Assembly: GCA_903904095.1 (NCBI GenBank)
Contig: CAIVBF010000018.1
Location: forward strand, 1-7,656
Direction of reading: 5' to 3'
DNA: 7,656 bases
Source: an uncultured bacterium
GTDB taxonomy: Bacteria; Patescibacteriota; Patescibacteriia; Patescibacteriales; UBA12465
Shown here one piece after another: positions 1 through 6,435 of this stretch. A program made the position numbers and the translations under genes. The notes beneath the pieces were generated by a model. The model saw nothing but the letters and a program-made list of their open reading frames with translations. It did not search any database and was not told the DNA's origin. Positions within the stretch are counted from its first letter, which is position 1. The number at the start of each line of letters is the position of its first letter.

Positions 1-76
1 AAATTTAATTAAATCAGTTAATATATTTAGAACGACTTTTAATGTCTTCGTATTTATCTAATATTAGTTAATTTTT

Positions 77-1369
77 ATGAAAAAGTTTCTTATTTTTCTT
101 ATTATCCCCGTGATAGCTGTTTTAATCTTTACCCATGACGGGCAAACTAAGACTAAGGCCTATTATTCAGGTGATGCTATTAGCTTTAATGGCAACCTTT
201 ATGTTAGCTCAACTAATTCTGGGAGCTTAGAAATCTTAAAATTAGAAGATAATAGCCTAAAACTAATCAGTAAGACTAAAGTTCTTAATGCTAAGTTCGG
301 CCGTTATGATGATTTTTATGACTCAAAGCTATCGGTTGAGAATAATCATCTATTTATCTATGCCATTAGCGGCTACCGATTATTTAAGTATGAGATTGTA
401 AATGATAAGAATTTAGTTCTTATTTATGATCAGCAAAATACTTATTGGGAATGGTATACCAGAGTTGATAAGTTTAATGATAATATTGTGACTATCAGTG
501 ATAAGAACGTAAAAATCTGGAATAACGATTTACAGGTTATTGATAGCTTTAAAGTAGCGGACAAAGACGCTCCTTATAACCTTCGCTCTTATAGCCAGAA
601 CTTTATTCTTGATGTTCAGGATAATCATTTAAATGTTTATGATAGAATAAATAGATCAAATCTAATTAGTATCGCTTTAAACTATAAAGACAAAGTTGGT
701 AATCACAAAACATATCAAGATGAAAATTCCGATATCTATGTTGTTGATGATTACTATGCTAAAAAATATAACTTAAACGGTAAATTATTAGGAAGTTTTG
801 AACATATTGATCAGCCTGGTTATGATATAAGCGCCTCTGGCTCAACCAATTATATCTATTTCTCTAATGGCTCTGGTGTTGTTAAATTAGATAAGGAAAC
901 AATGAAACAATCAGCTTATACCTTTACCGGCGGCCTAGGTGGTCCTCGCGGTTGGGCAATGGGCTTAAAGACTGTTTATAATGATGGAGACAAAGTTGTT
1001 GTTTTTAATAACTCTAATATCTTAGTTTTAAACGATAAACTTAAAAAAGTAGCTTCTTATACTTCCGTTGATGAAGAGGAAGAAAAAACATATAGTTCGG
1101 AAAATCTTTACTTGAATTTAAACCATAAGTCTGGAATTGCCTTGGCCCTGGTAGATTTAAATGGCGGCGGCTACTTTCCTAACGAAAAATTAAATATAAA
1201 CTTTGGTGGCGTTAAAACCAGTATTAAGGCTGATAATCATGGCCGATTTGAAAAGACTTTAACAATCCCTGATTTAGGAACAACTTTTAACAGCGGTACA
1301 GATATTAAAGTTGACGGTGAAACATCTAAACTCTCCTATAGTATCTCCTTCCGAATAGTCAAAGAATAA
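77..1369 (+). CDS. Secreted beta-propeller-like protein with C-terminal Ig-like domain
   Basis: A 430-residue protein of unknown function, probably exported and held at the cell surface. Residues 1-20 are a basic, then strongly hydrophobic stretch (MKKFLIFLIIPVIAVLIF) that could be a signal peptide or an N-terminal anchor. Residues 30-330 are a run of short beta strands with recurring patterns such as LYVSS, HLFIYAISG, VKIWNND, LNVYDR, IYVVDDYYAKKYNLNG and NILVLND. These resemble propeller blades, although I cannot count blades reliably. An acidic linker (DEEEE, 332-336) leads to residues 345-428, where the spacing P-N-E-K-L-x-I-x-F-G-G, then D-x-x-G-R-F and T-I-P, is typical of bacterial Ig-like surface domains. 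The ATG at 77 has no visible Shine-Dalgarno, but no better start leaves the signal intact. The gene is AT-rich like the glycosyltransferase operon it converges on and shares a terminator with that operon. A structural or binding role is inference; no catalytic motif is seen. Confidence 0.85.
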   Translation: MKKFLIFLIIPVIAVLIFTHDGQTKTKAYYSGDAISFNGNLYVSSTNSGSLEILKLEDNSLKLISKTKVLNAKFGRYDDFYDSKLSVENNHLFIYAISGYRLFKYEIVNDKNLVLIYDQQNTYWEWYTRVDKFNDNIVTISDKNVKIWNNDLQVIDSFKVADKDAPYNLRSYSQNFILDVQDNHLNVYDRINRSNLISIALNYKDKVGNHKTYQDENSDIYVVDDYYAKKYNLNGKLLGSFEHIDQPGYDISASGSTNYIYFSNGSGVVKLDKETMKQSAYTFTGGLGGPRGWAMGLKTVYNDGDKVVVFNNSNILVLNDKLKKVASYTSVDEEEEKTYSSENLYLNLNHKSGIALALVDLNGGGYFPNEKLNINFGGVKTSIKADNHGRFEKTLTIPDLGTTFNSGTDIKVDGETSKLSYSISFRIVKE

Positions 1370-1387
1370 GTAGATAAAAATATTTTT

Positions 1388-1419
1388 AAAAAACCGCGGC
1401 TGATTGTCGCGGTTTTTTT
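1388..1419. terminator. Bidirectional rho-independent terminator
   Basis: A run of A (1388-1393) is followed by CCGCG (1394-1398), a 9-base loop, CGCGG (1408-1412) and seven T (1413-1419). The A/T flanks extend the stem and give a U-tract on either strand. It lies 19 bases past the stop of the plus-strand propeller gene and 20 bases past the stop of the minus-strand glycosyltransferase gene, so it can end both convergent transcripts. Confidence 0.92.
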
Positions 1420-1439
1420 ATTCAGAGATTAAGTGTAGT

Positions 1440-2681
1440 TTATTCTTTTAATAATCTATTATATATTCCGATAACGGATTCTAAATTTTTCTCAACTGAA
1501 AAAAGTTCAGCAGTATCACTGGCCGCTTTCTCAAGAGACTCTCTCATTTCAAGCGGAAGACTATTTAAATAGTTTATTCTATCGGCTAGTTTTCTGCTAT
1601 TACCAGTCTCAAAGATTAAACCATTTTCTTCATCTTTGATAACTTCCGGTAGGCCGCCCATATTTGAAGCGATAATGATTTTACCAAGAGAAAGCGCTTC
1701 CATTAAGCTAAGAGGCATATTCTCGGCCCAAATTGAGGGTATAACGACCGCCTGTGATTTTTTAATAATATCTATCAGTTCTGATGAATTTTTCAAGCCA
1801 ACGAACTCTACGGGAGCCTTTAAGGAGTCGCCTATTTTCTTTAAACTATCTTCTTCCGGCCCAGTTCCGGCAATTACTATTTTTTGTCCGCTTAAACTTG
1901 CCGCTTCAATAAGATTAATTAAACCCTTCTCTTCACTTAAACGACCGAAATAAAGAAAGTAATTATCTGTTTCTTTAGACCCGCTACTATCATCGGAATT
2001 AATAGAACCCTCTTTTGGCAAATTATGGGGGTTATAAATAACTTCTACCTTTTCTTCATCCTGTCCGAACTTAACAACAATATCTTTCATGAAAGCGCTC
2101 GGTGCAATAAAAACATTGACTTTATTCTCGTAAATCTTAAGGATACTATGATGGAAATACATTTCTAAAGAAGCAAGCAAGCTTCCGGGTAAAGAATTCT
2201 TAACGCATTTATTTTTAGTACAATTATAGTATTTTGTCTTTAGACAATCTTCACAATACTTGCCTTTCGTAAAAAGCATGTGATTCGGGCAAATCAATTT
2301 ATAATCATGCAAATGCATAACAACCGGAATTTTCTTCTCATAAGCCACATCTAGAATAGAAGGAGATAAGTGATGATAAATATTATGAATATGAATAATA
2401 TCTGGTTTAAAATCATTAAGTAGTTTAGTAAATTTTCTTTTAGCTTCAAGGCTATATAAAACTCTAGTCGGACTTTTTAATTTATCAACTAGGCTCTGGT
2501 TATTAAAACTAACCCGGGAAACAAAATAATTGCTGTAAATTGAGTCTTGATTTTTAGGATGCTTCATCGCGAAAACAGCAACCTCATGTCCCACTTCTTT
2601 TAAGGCAACCTCTAAATCTAAAAAATATTTATCCGCTCCGCCGCGTGGATAATAGTATTGATTAACTTGTAGTATTTTCAT
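1440..2681 (-). CDS. GT4-family glycosyltransferase with cysteine cluster
   Basis: A 413-residue GT-B fold, retaining glycosyltransferase of CAZy family GT4, expected to add a sugar from a nucleotide-sugar donor to a lipid-linked glycan at the inner face of the membrane. Residues 1-200 form the acceptor-side Rossmann domain, with the glycine-rich loop PRGGADKYFLDL (12-23) and HIHNIYHHLSP (97-107). The donor domain starts near 240, with FGRLSEEKG (245-253; R247 and K252 are the usual phosphate-binding residues), AGTGPEED (271-278) and the E-x7-E motif E320/E328. An insertion at 131-159 holds five cysteines (C131, C143, C146, C154, C159), a pattern I associate with a subset of GT4 enzymes and possibly a metal site. 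The start is certain, because MKILQVNQYYYPRGG begins directly on the first beta strand. It overlaps the upstream gene by 20 bases and has only a weak AAAGAA upstream. The sugar and linkage cannot be predicted. Confidence 0.93.
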   Translation of the reverse strand: MKILQVNQYYYPRGGADKYFLDLEVALKEVGHEVAVFAMKHPKNQDSIYSNYFVSRVSFNNQSLVDKLKSPTRVLYSLEAKRKFTKLLNDFKPDIIHIHNIYHHLSPSILDVAYEKKIPVVMHLHDYKLICPNHMLFTKGKYCEDCLKTKYYNCTKNKCVKNSLPGSLLASLEMYFHHSILKIYENKVNVFIAPSAFMKDIVVKFGQDEEKVEVIYNPHNLPKEGSINSDDSSGSKETDNYFLYFGRLSEEKGLINLIEAASLSGQKIVIAGTGPEEDSLKKIGDSLKAPVEFVGLKNSSELIDIIKKSQAVVIPSIWAENMPLSLMEALSLGKIIIASNMGGLPEVIKDEENGLIFETGNSRKLADRINYLNSLPLEMRESLEKAASDTAELFSVEKNLESVIGIYNRLLKE

Positions 2682-3801
2682 AATTCTTTAATAAATCTTG
2701 ATATAACTTTTGGTATTCTTCGGCCGTTTTAGTGATAGAAAATTTATTAATTATTTCATTTTTTAATCTTAATGATCTTTCTTTAACCGGAGCGCTATCA
2801 ATATTATTTAAAAGCCAAGAAATTTTATCGGCCAAATCTTTTTCGTCTCCAGCCCTAACTAAATAGGAATCTTCTTGATTTAAAACTTCTTTAATCCCAT
2901 CAACATCTGAGGCGATTATTGGCAGTTCCGTTAAGGCGGCTTCCATTAAGACAATCCCCTGGCCTTCCCAGAGCGAAGGAAAAACAAAGGCATCAAGTGA
3001 ATTTAAAAAAGCGGGTGCGTCTTCTACTATTCCAATTAATTTTATTTTGTCGCTTAGCCCCAAACCTTTTATTTGTTTATTTAAACTATTTTTTAAGGGA
3101 CCGGCGCCAACAATTAGAAATTCAAAATTTAAATCTTTGATTCTCGCCAAGGCATTGATTAAAACGGAATGACCTTTTTGCGGAGATAATCTGCCAATTG
3201 TTCCTAAAATTATTTTTCTAGGCTCACTACTAGTCGTTTTAATTTCTTTATTAAAATTCAAAAATTTATTTATATTTAAACCATTATAAATTACAACAAT
3301 TTTATCAGCCGAGATTTTATAACGCTTAATTAAATCATTCTTTACCGCTCCGGAAATCGCCACGATTTTAGAGGCCATCCGACTAGTTATTTTTTTAATA
3401 GCGTTAGAAATAAATTTTTCGTCTGGGTTAAGATTTTGTTCGGTTGAAATAATAACCGGAATATTTAAAATCTTAGCGGCCAAGCGGCCGTATAAATCGC
3501 CGCCTAGTTGCGTATGAACAATAGTCGGTTTAATCTTTTTTAAATTTTTTAGAATACTTAAAAAATTAGCAAAATCAATTAAATATTTTTTGTTTAAAAT
3601 AATAACAGAAACATTTGCTTCTTCTAATTCTTTTAACCATAAACCGCCGCGTTTAAAAAGAATTAGAGTCGCTTCGTAAATATCACGATCTAGATTTAAT
3701 ATTAAATCAACTAAAAATCTCTCGGCCCCGCCGGAATCAAGAGTCGGAACAACATAAACAATTTTTATTTTACTTGCCTGATTGCTCGGATTTTTTAGCA
3801 T
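2662..3801 (-). CDS. GT4-family glycosyltransferase
   Basis: A 379-residue retaining glycosyltransferase (GT4, GT-B fold), the middle gene of the surface-glycan operon. The N-terminal domain begins at KIKIVYVVPT (11-20), followed by the LDSGGAERFL loop (21-30) common to GT4 acceptor domains, with HTQLGGDLYGRLAAK near 96-110. The donor domain carries IGRLSPQKG (202-210; R204 and K209), VGAGPLKNSL (231-240) and the E-x7-E pair E279/E287 in EGQGIVLMEAAL. Length is normal for the family and all key residues are present. The ATG used here overlaps the upstream ligase-like gene by 32 bases and has no clear Shine-Dalgarno, so translation probably depends on coupling. The ten residues before the first strand are dispensable in the family, so a slightly later non-ATG start is possible. 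It probably acts just before or after the neighbouring GT4 enzyme on the same glycan; donor and acceptor are unknown. Confidence 0.93.
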   Translation of the reverse strand: MLKNPSNQASKIKIVYVVPTLDSGGAERFLVDLILNLDRDIYEATLILFKRGGLWLKELEEANVSVIILNKKYLIDFANFLSILKNLKKIKPTIVHTQLGGDLYGRLAAKILNIPVIISTEQNLNPDEKFISNAIKKITSRMASKIVAISGAVKNDLIKRYKISADKIVVIYNGLNINKFLNFNKEIKTTSSEPRKIILGTIGRLSPQKGHSVLINALARIKDLNFEFLIVGAGPLKNSLNKQIKGLGLSDKIKLIGIVEDAPAFLNSLDAFVFPSLWEGQGIVLMEAALTELPIIASDVDGIKEVLNQEDSYLVRAGDEKDLADKISWLLNNIDSAPVKERSLRLKNEIINKFSITKTAEEYQKLYQDLLKNYENTTS

Positions 3802-5065
3802 AGTATTTTTCTAATAAACTAATGGCGACCAAACATAAGGTTATCGGCAGCCAAACTTTTCCTTTATAGTATGAGGTATTAAAAATCTGAAAAAATAAAG
3901 CGCCGCCGGCCGATAAATATAGCGGTAAGAGCCAAGGGTTGCACTTCTGATAAATTTTTAAAGAATTATAAAATACTTTAAACAAATAAACTAAAATAAA
4001 TATCCAAGCCGCTAAACCAAAAACGCCGTTTTCCGCTAAAACTTTTTGGAACATTCCATGTGAATCAAGCGGGGCGCCATATTTAGCTTTAAAGCGAATA
4101 TTATTATCAACTAGATTAATAAACTGGCCGTCGCCATAACCAAGATATGGTTTATCGTAAAAAGCTTGAATCGCAATTTCAGTTAGTAACCAGCGGTTTT
4201 CGGTTGAGCTAGTGTTCTTATTTTGCAGCTGCTCCATCTTAAATATAAGCGGAGACATTAGTATCAAAATCCCTAAGAAAGTGAAAATTATTTTTATAGG
4301 TTTATAATTTTTTGAACGAAGATAATACCAGAGATAAATAACTAGCTGTAATGATAAAGTAATCCAGCCCGATTTAGAAAAAGTTAAAATCAGGCCTAGC
4401 GCCATAATAATAAAAACTAAATCTAAAAATCTCTTTACTCTTATTTTTTTTTGGAAAAATTTTAAAACTAAAACTAAAAATATACCGACATTAAGATACT
4501 CAGCGATTAAATTCTGATTTTCGCCAAATAAATAAACGCCGAACAAACTGATTGATTTTAAGCGGAAAAAACTATCGCGCCAGTCTTGACCGTAAAGTGA
4601 CATAAAGCCGGAAATCAAAACCAGAAAAGAACCAAGGACCATCGCGATAATTGTTTTCTTTAATATTTTAGTGTCCTTTATTATATTGTAGGGTAAAAAA
4701 ATGTAGGCGAAATAAAGAAATAGGGGCCAACGAGCTAAATAATAAATAGAATAACTAATCTGGCTAGAGAACAAAGAAGAAATAAAACTTATTCCTAAAA
4801 AAATTAAAAACGGAAAAGCTAAGGGCCATTTTAAAGTTATTTTATCTTTAGTTTCAAAAATAAGTTGGAAAAAATAACGAGTAACAAAAGCGGTTAATAA
4901 TAAAAGAGCCAGTAAATCAACTAGAGGAAAATTTAAGCCTTTAAAATAAAAGTCTAACCCGATAATCGGCAAACAAAAAGCTACCAGATATAAACCAATC
5001 TCCGGCCAAAAACTAAAAAAAGTTAGTAAAAAAATAGTTAAAATAACTAGCAATATTGTTAACAT
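3770..5065 (-). CDS. O-antigen ligase/polymerase-like membrane protein (Wzy_C family)
   Basis: A 431-residue polytopic membrane protein with about ten to twelve hydrophobic segments (for example 1-18, 22-40, 48-70, 80-100, 105-125, 138-155, 190-203, 213-229, 235-248, 258-275, 348-365, 378-395, 404-417). The large loop at 275-345 is the family's diagnostic part: STENRWLLTEIAIQAFYDKPYLGYGDGQF (286-314, key residues R291, G309 and G311) and DSHGMFQKVLAENGVFGL (334-351, with H336 and E345). TFSKSGW (228-234) matches the conserved S-[KR]-[ST]-G element before a membrane helix. Members join or polymerise undecaprenyl-linked glycans on the outer side of the cytoplasmic membrane: WaaL-type ligases, Wzy polymerases or protein O-oligosaccharyltransferases. 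Sequence alone does not separate these. It is the first gene of a three-gene overlapping operon with two GT4 enzymes. AAGG lies 7-10 bases before the ATG. Confidence 0.88.
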   Translation of the reverse strand: MLTILLVILTIFLLTFFSFWPEIGLYLVAFCLPIIGLDFYFKGLNFPLVDLLALLLLTAFVTRYFFQLIFETKDKITLKWPLAFPFLIFLGISFISSLFSSQISYSIYYLARWPLFLYFAYIFLPYNIIKDTKILKKTIIAMVLGSFLVLISGFMSLYGQDWRDSFFRLKSISLFGVYLFGENQNLIAEYLNVGIFLVLVLKFFQKKIRVKRFLDLVFIIMALGLILTFSKSGWITLSLQLVIYLWYYLRSKNYKPIKIIFTFLGILILMSPLIFKMEQLQNKNTSSTENRWLLTEIAIQAFYDKPYLGYGDGQFINLVDNNIRFKAKYGAPLDSHGMFQKVLAENGVFGLAAWIFILVYLFKVFYNSLKIYQKCNPWLLPLYLSAGGALFFQIFNTSYYKGKVWLPITLCLVAISLLEKYYAKKSEQSGK

Positions 5066-5094
5066 AGATACCTTAATAATACCTTAAAATTATT

Positions 5095-5145
5095 AAAAAA
5101 AGAAGATTAGACCGAATAACTATGAAGTTACCAATCTAATCTTCC
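5095..5145 (-). terminator. Strong rho-independent terminator of the 5149-6186 gene
   Basis: Read on the minus strand, GAAGATTAGA (5144-5135) pairs perfectly with TCTAATCTTC (5111-5102). The 23-base loop can fold again through TAACT/AGTTA around TCAT. The hairpin is followed by seven T (plus-strand A run 5095-5101). It starts only a few bases after the TGA at 5149-5151, so it ends the putative hydrolase transcript and separates it from the glycosyltransferase operon. Confidence 0.85.
5106..5134 (-). promoter_or_regulatory. Candidate promoter of the glycan operon, inside the terminator hairpin
   Basis: On the minus strand there is TTGGTA (5134-5129; 4 of 6 to TTGACA), a 17-base spacer and TCTAAT (5111-5106; 5 of 6 to TATAAT), about 40 bases before the ATG at 5065. 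The elements sit in the loop and distal arm of the preceding terminator. Because the gap from that terminator to the operon start is only about 29 bases, a promoter must overlap the hairpin unless the operon is read by leak-through. In AT-rich DNA such matches arise easily, so confidence is low. Confidence 0.35.
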
Positions 5146-5148
5146 CTC

Positions 5149-6186
5149 TCACTTGCTGATTGTTATTTTTCCCCTTCTTGTTGAGGGGAAAACTTCTACT
5201 CTGCCTTTCTGGTAGAGCCGAAAATAACATGAATCATTTTTGCTGGCTGATTCCAATGGTTCGCCAAGATCAACTTTAAACTCCGGATGGATAGTTGGAT
5301 TGTCTTGACCAACGGCAATATAAACATTGTCTGTCAGTAAAGCACTAGCGAGGCCGAACATAAGATCCTTGGATTCAACGGTAAATATTGTATATTTACC
5401 GGTCTGGCGGGCATTGCTCATTGATTTGTGCCAGCCAAAGTCTTTCTTGCCTCCTAGATAGTCATTAGGAAACTTCTCAAATATACGGCCATCAAGGATG
5501 TCCATGAATTCAATAGTTCCCTTATTCGCCAATAGCAGCCTATCCTTATTCATCCCATTTTTAATTAAGGATAAAAAAGAATAAATTCCCTTTGACCAGG
5601 CTTTATCCAGAGACGTTGAATCGTCAGCCACACCGTCGTTGTCGGCGTCAATCTTAGCGTTTACCCAGGCGATATTTCCACCGCCGTTGTCCATGAAGTA
5701 TCCATCCCAGATTGGGTTTTCTAGAATAAGCAGCTGTTTTTCAGCTAAATATTCAACGCAATTTTTGCCGTTTACTCTCGGACAATCTTGGGATAAATTC
5801 AACATTACCATCCCTTTGTAAAATACCGTTTTTTCGCCGGTGCTATTTTTCAATAGCCATTGCGAATATTTTTCGGTAATTTCTTGGAGTAAGGCGGTCT
5901 GAATTTGCCTTATTGTAATCGCCGGATTAAATAATTCCATTGGGTTAGAATAACAAATTAACTTAATGTTTTTATTAAGCTTTTTGATTAATTCTAGCGC
6001 CTCTGGGTTATTTACCAGGTTTTCTTCATCAACAATAATAATTGAGTAAAGAGACAGGTTTCTAGCCTCTGTGAGGCTTAAAACTGGCGCTGTCCAATAA
6101 ACAGCGGACTTAACGAGGTACTGACTCCTTGCCTCACTGGCAATGAAAATCAACAAAAAGCTTAAAAAAATGATAAGTTTATTCAT
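5149..6186 (-). CDS. Secreted putative glycoside hydrolase, GHL15-like
   Basis: A 345-residue exported protein. Residues 1-21 are a Sec signal peptide (MNKLIIFLSFLLIFIASEARS), with cleavage likely near SEA or ARS. The rest resembles the putative glycoside hydrolase family GHL15: an alternating beta/alpha barrel-like body, the hallmark WDGYFMDN (160-167; D161 and D166 are acid candidates), a DADNDGVADD loop (180-189) followed by AWSKG, FEKFPND (236-242), GLASALLTDNVYIAV (278-292), then LGEPL (307-311) and a C-terminal strand pair YQKGRVEVFPS. In this family the last segment is normally a G-x-V-x-x-N-P-type strand, here FPS. C135 and C143 could form a disulphide. It probably acts on a polysaccharide outside the membrane, but substrate and activity are unproven for the family. 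The start is supported by an AGGAGG 10 bases upstream. It is followed by its own terminator, and its G+C is higher than that of the operon downstream. Confidence 0.75.
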   Translation of the reverse strand: MNKLIIFLSFLLIFIASEARSQYLVKSAVYWTAPVLSLTEARNLSLYSIIIVDEENLVNNPEALELIKKLNKNIKLICYSNPMELFNPAITIRQIQTALLQEITEKYSQWLLKNSTGEKTVFYKGMVMLNLSQDCPRVNGKNCVEYLAEKQLLILENPIWDGYFMDNGGGNIAWVNAKIDADNDGVADDSTSLDKAWSKGIYSFLSLIKNGMNKDRLLLANKGTIEFMDILDGRIFEKFPNDYLGGKKDFGWHKSMSNARQTGKYTIFTVESKDLMFGLASALLTDNVYIAVGQDNPTIHPEFKVDLGEPLESASKNDSCYFRLYQKGRVEVFPSTRRGKITISK

Positions 6187-6192
6187 AGCGTA

Positions 6193-6209
6193 GGTCCCTC
6201 CTCTGGGCC
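6193..6209 (-). promoter_or_regulatory. Strong Shine-Dalgarno in a small 5' UTR hairpin
   Basis: On the minus strand AGGAGG (6202-6197) lies 10 bases before the ATG at 6186 and is the clearest ribosome binding site in the window. GGCCC (6209-6205) can pair with GGG-A-CC (6198-6193, one bulged A), leaving AGAGGA in the loop, so the site could be partly masked. The Shine-Dalgarno is certain by sequence; the regulatory meaning of the hairpin is inference. Confidence 0.6.
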
Positions 6210-6245
6210 TTTTTTAAAAGAACATTCGTATTATTAGAACTATTT

Positions 6246-6274
6246 ATTCTATAACGTTTTATAATATTAGTCAA
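6246..6274 (-). promoter_or_regulatory. Promoter of the secreted GHL15-like gene
   Basis: On the minus strand TTGACT (6274-6269; 5 of 6), a 17-base spacer and TAGAAT (6251-6246; 5 of 6) form a good sigma-70-type promoter about 60 bases before the ATG at 6186. A second, overlapping pair lies just upstream: TTGTCT (6289-6284), 17 bases, then TATTAT (6266-6261). One or both may be used. Confidence 0.65.
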
Positions 6275-6303
6275 GTAAATACTAGACAAGGGCCAAGCAA
6301 AAC

Positions 6304-6332
6304 TTGACAAAGATATTCAAGTATGATAAATT
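6304..6332 (+). promoter_or_regulatory. Promoter of the 6436-7437 secreted-protein gene
   Basis: A perfect TTGACA (6304-6309) is followed by a 17-base spacer and TAAATT (6327-6332; 4 of 6 to TATAAT). It faces away from the minus-strand promoter whose -35 is at 6269-6274, so the two genes are divergently transcribed. Transcription from here would leave a leader of about 95 bases before the ATG at 6436. Confidence 0.55.
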
Positions 6333-6403
6333 AATGGGTCAAACTAATTATAATTTGGCAAATAATAATTCAGAACTTTAACAATAAACTTTGATATGCT
6401 CTT

Positions 6404-6426
6404 GTCCCGTAGTTAAAGAACGGGGC
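6404..6426 (+). promoter_or_regulatory. 5' UTR hairpin just before the start codon
   Basis: GTCCCGT (6404-6410) pairs with ACGGGGC (6420-6426) around a 9-base loop (AGTTAAAGA), giving seven pairs including one G-U. The stem ends 9 bases before the ATG at 6436 and contains the only G-rich stretch (GGGG) that might serve as a ribosome binding site. It has no T run, so it is not a terminator. It may modulate translation, but this is inference. Confidence 0.45.
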
Positions 6427-6435
6427 TCATTAGAA

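Noticed and set aside
1..76. Promoter for the propeller gene
   Set aside because: TCTAAT at 57-62 resembles a -10 box, but there is no acceptable -35 at the right distance and no Shine-Dalgarno, so nothing can be placed with support.
1636..1953. 105-codon plus-strand open frame
   Set aside because: It lies antisense inside the GT4 gene, over the conserved donor-binding domain. It has no ribosome site and no recognisable protein pattern.
2919..3140. 73-codon plus-strand open frame
   Set aside because: Antisense to the second GT4 gene across its E-x7-E region; the arginine- and leucine-rich translation is typical of a shadow frame.
5639..5821. 60-codon plus-strand open frame
   Set aside because: Antisense to the conserved W-D-G-Y-F-M-D-N region of the putative hydrolase; no signal of its own.
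6303..6321. CTTGA/TCAAG inverted repeat overlapping the plus-strand -35
   Set aside because: Five pairs with a 9-base loop is expected by chance in AT-rich DNA and is better explained by the -35 element.
6391..6435. Upstream TTG start adding 15 residues to the secreted protein
   Set aside because: It would place a cysteine-containing polar stretch before an otherwise perfect signal peptide and would translate through the leader hairpin. The ATG at 6436 fits better.
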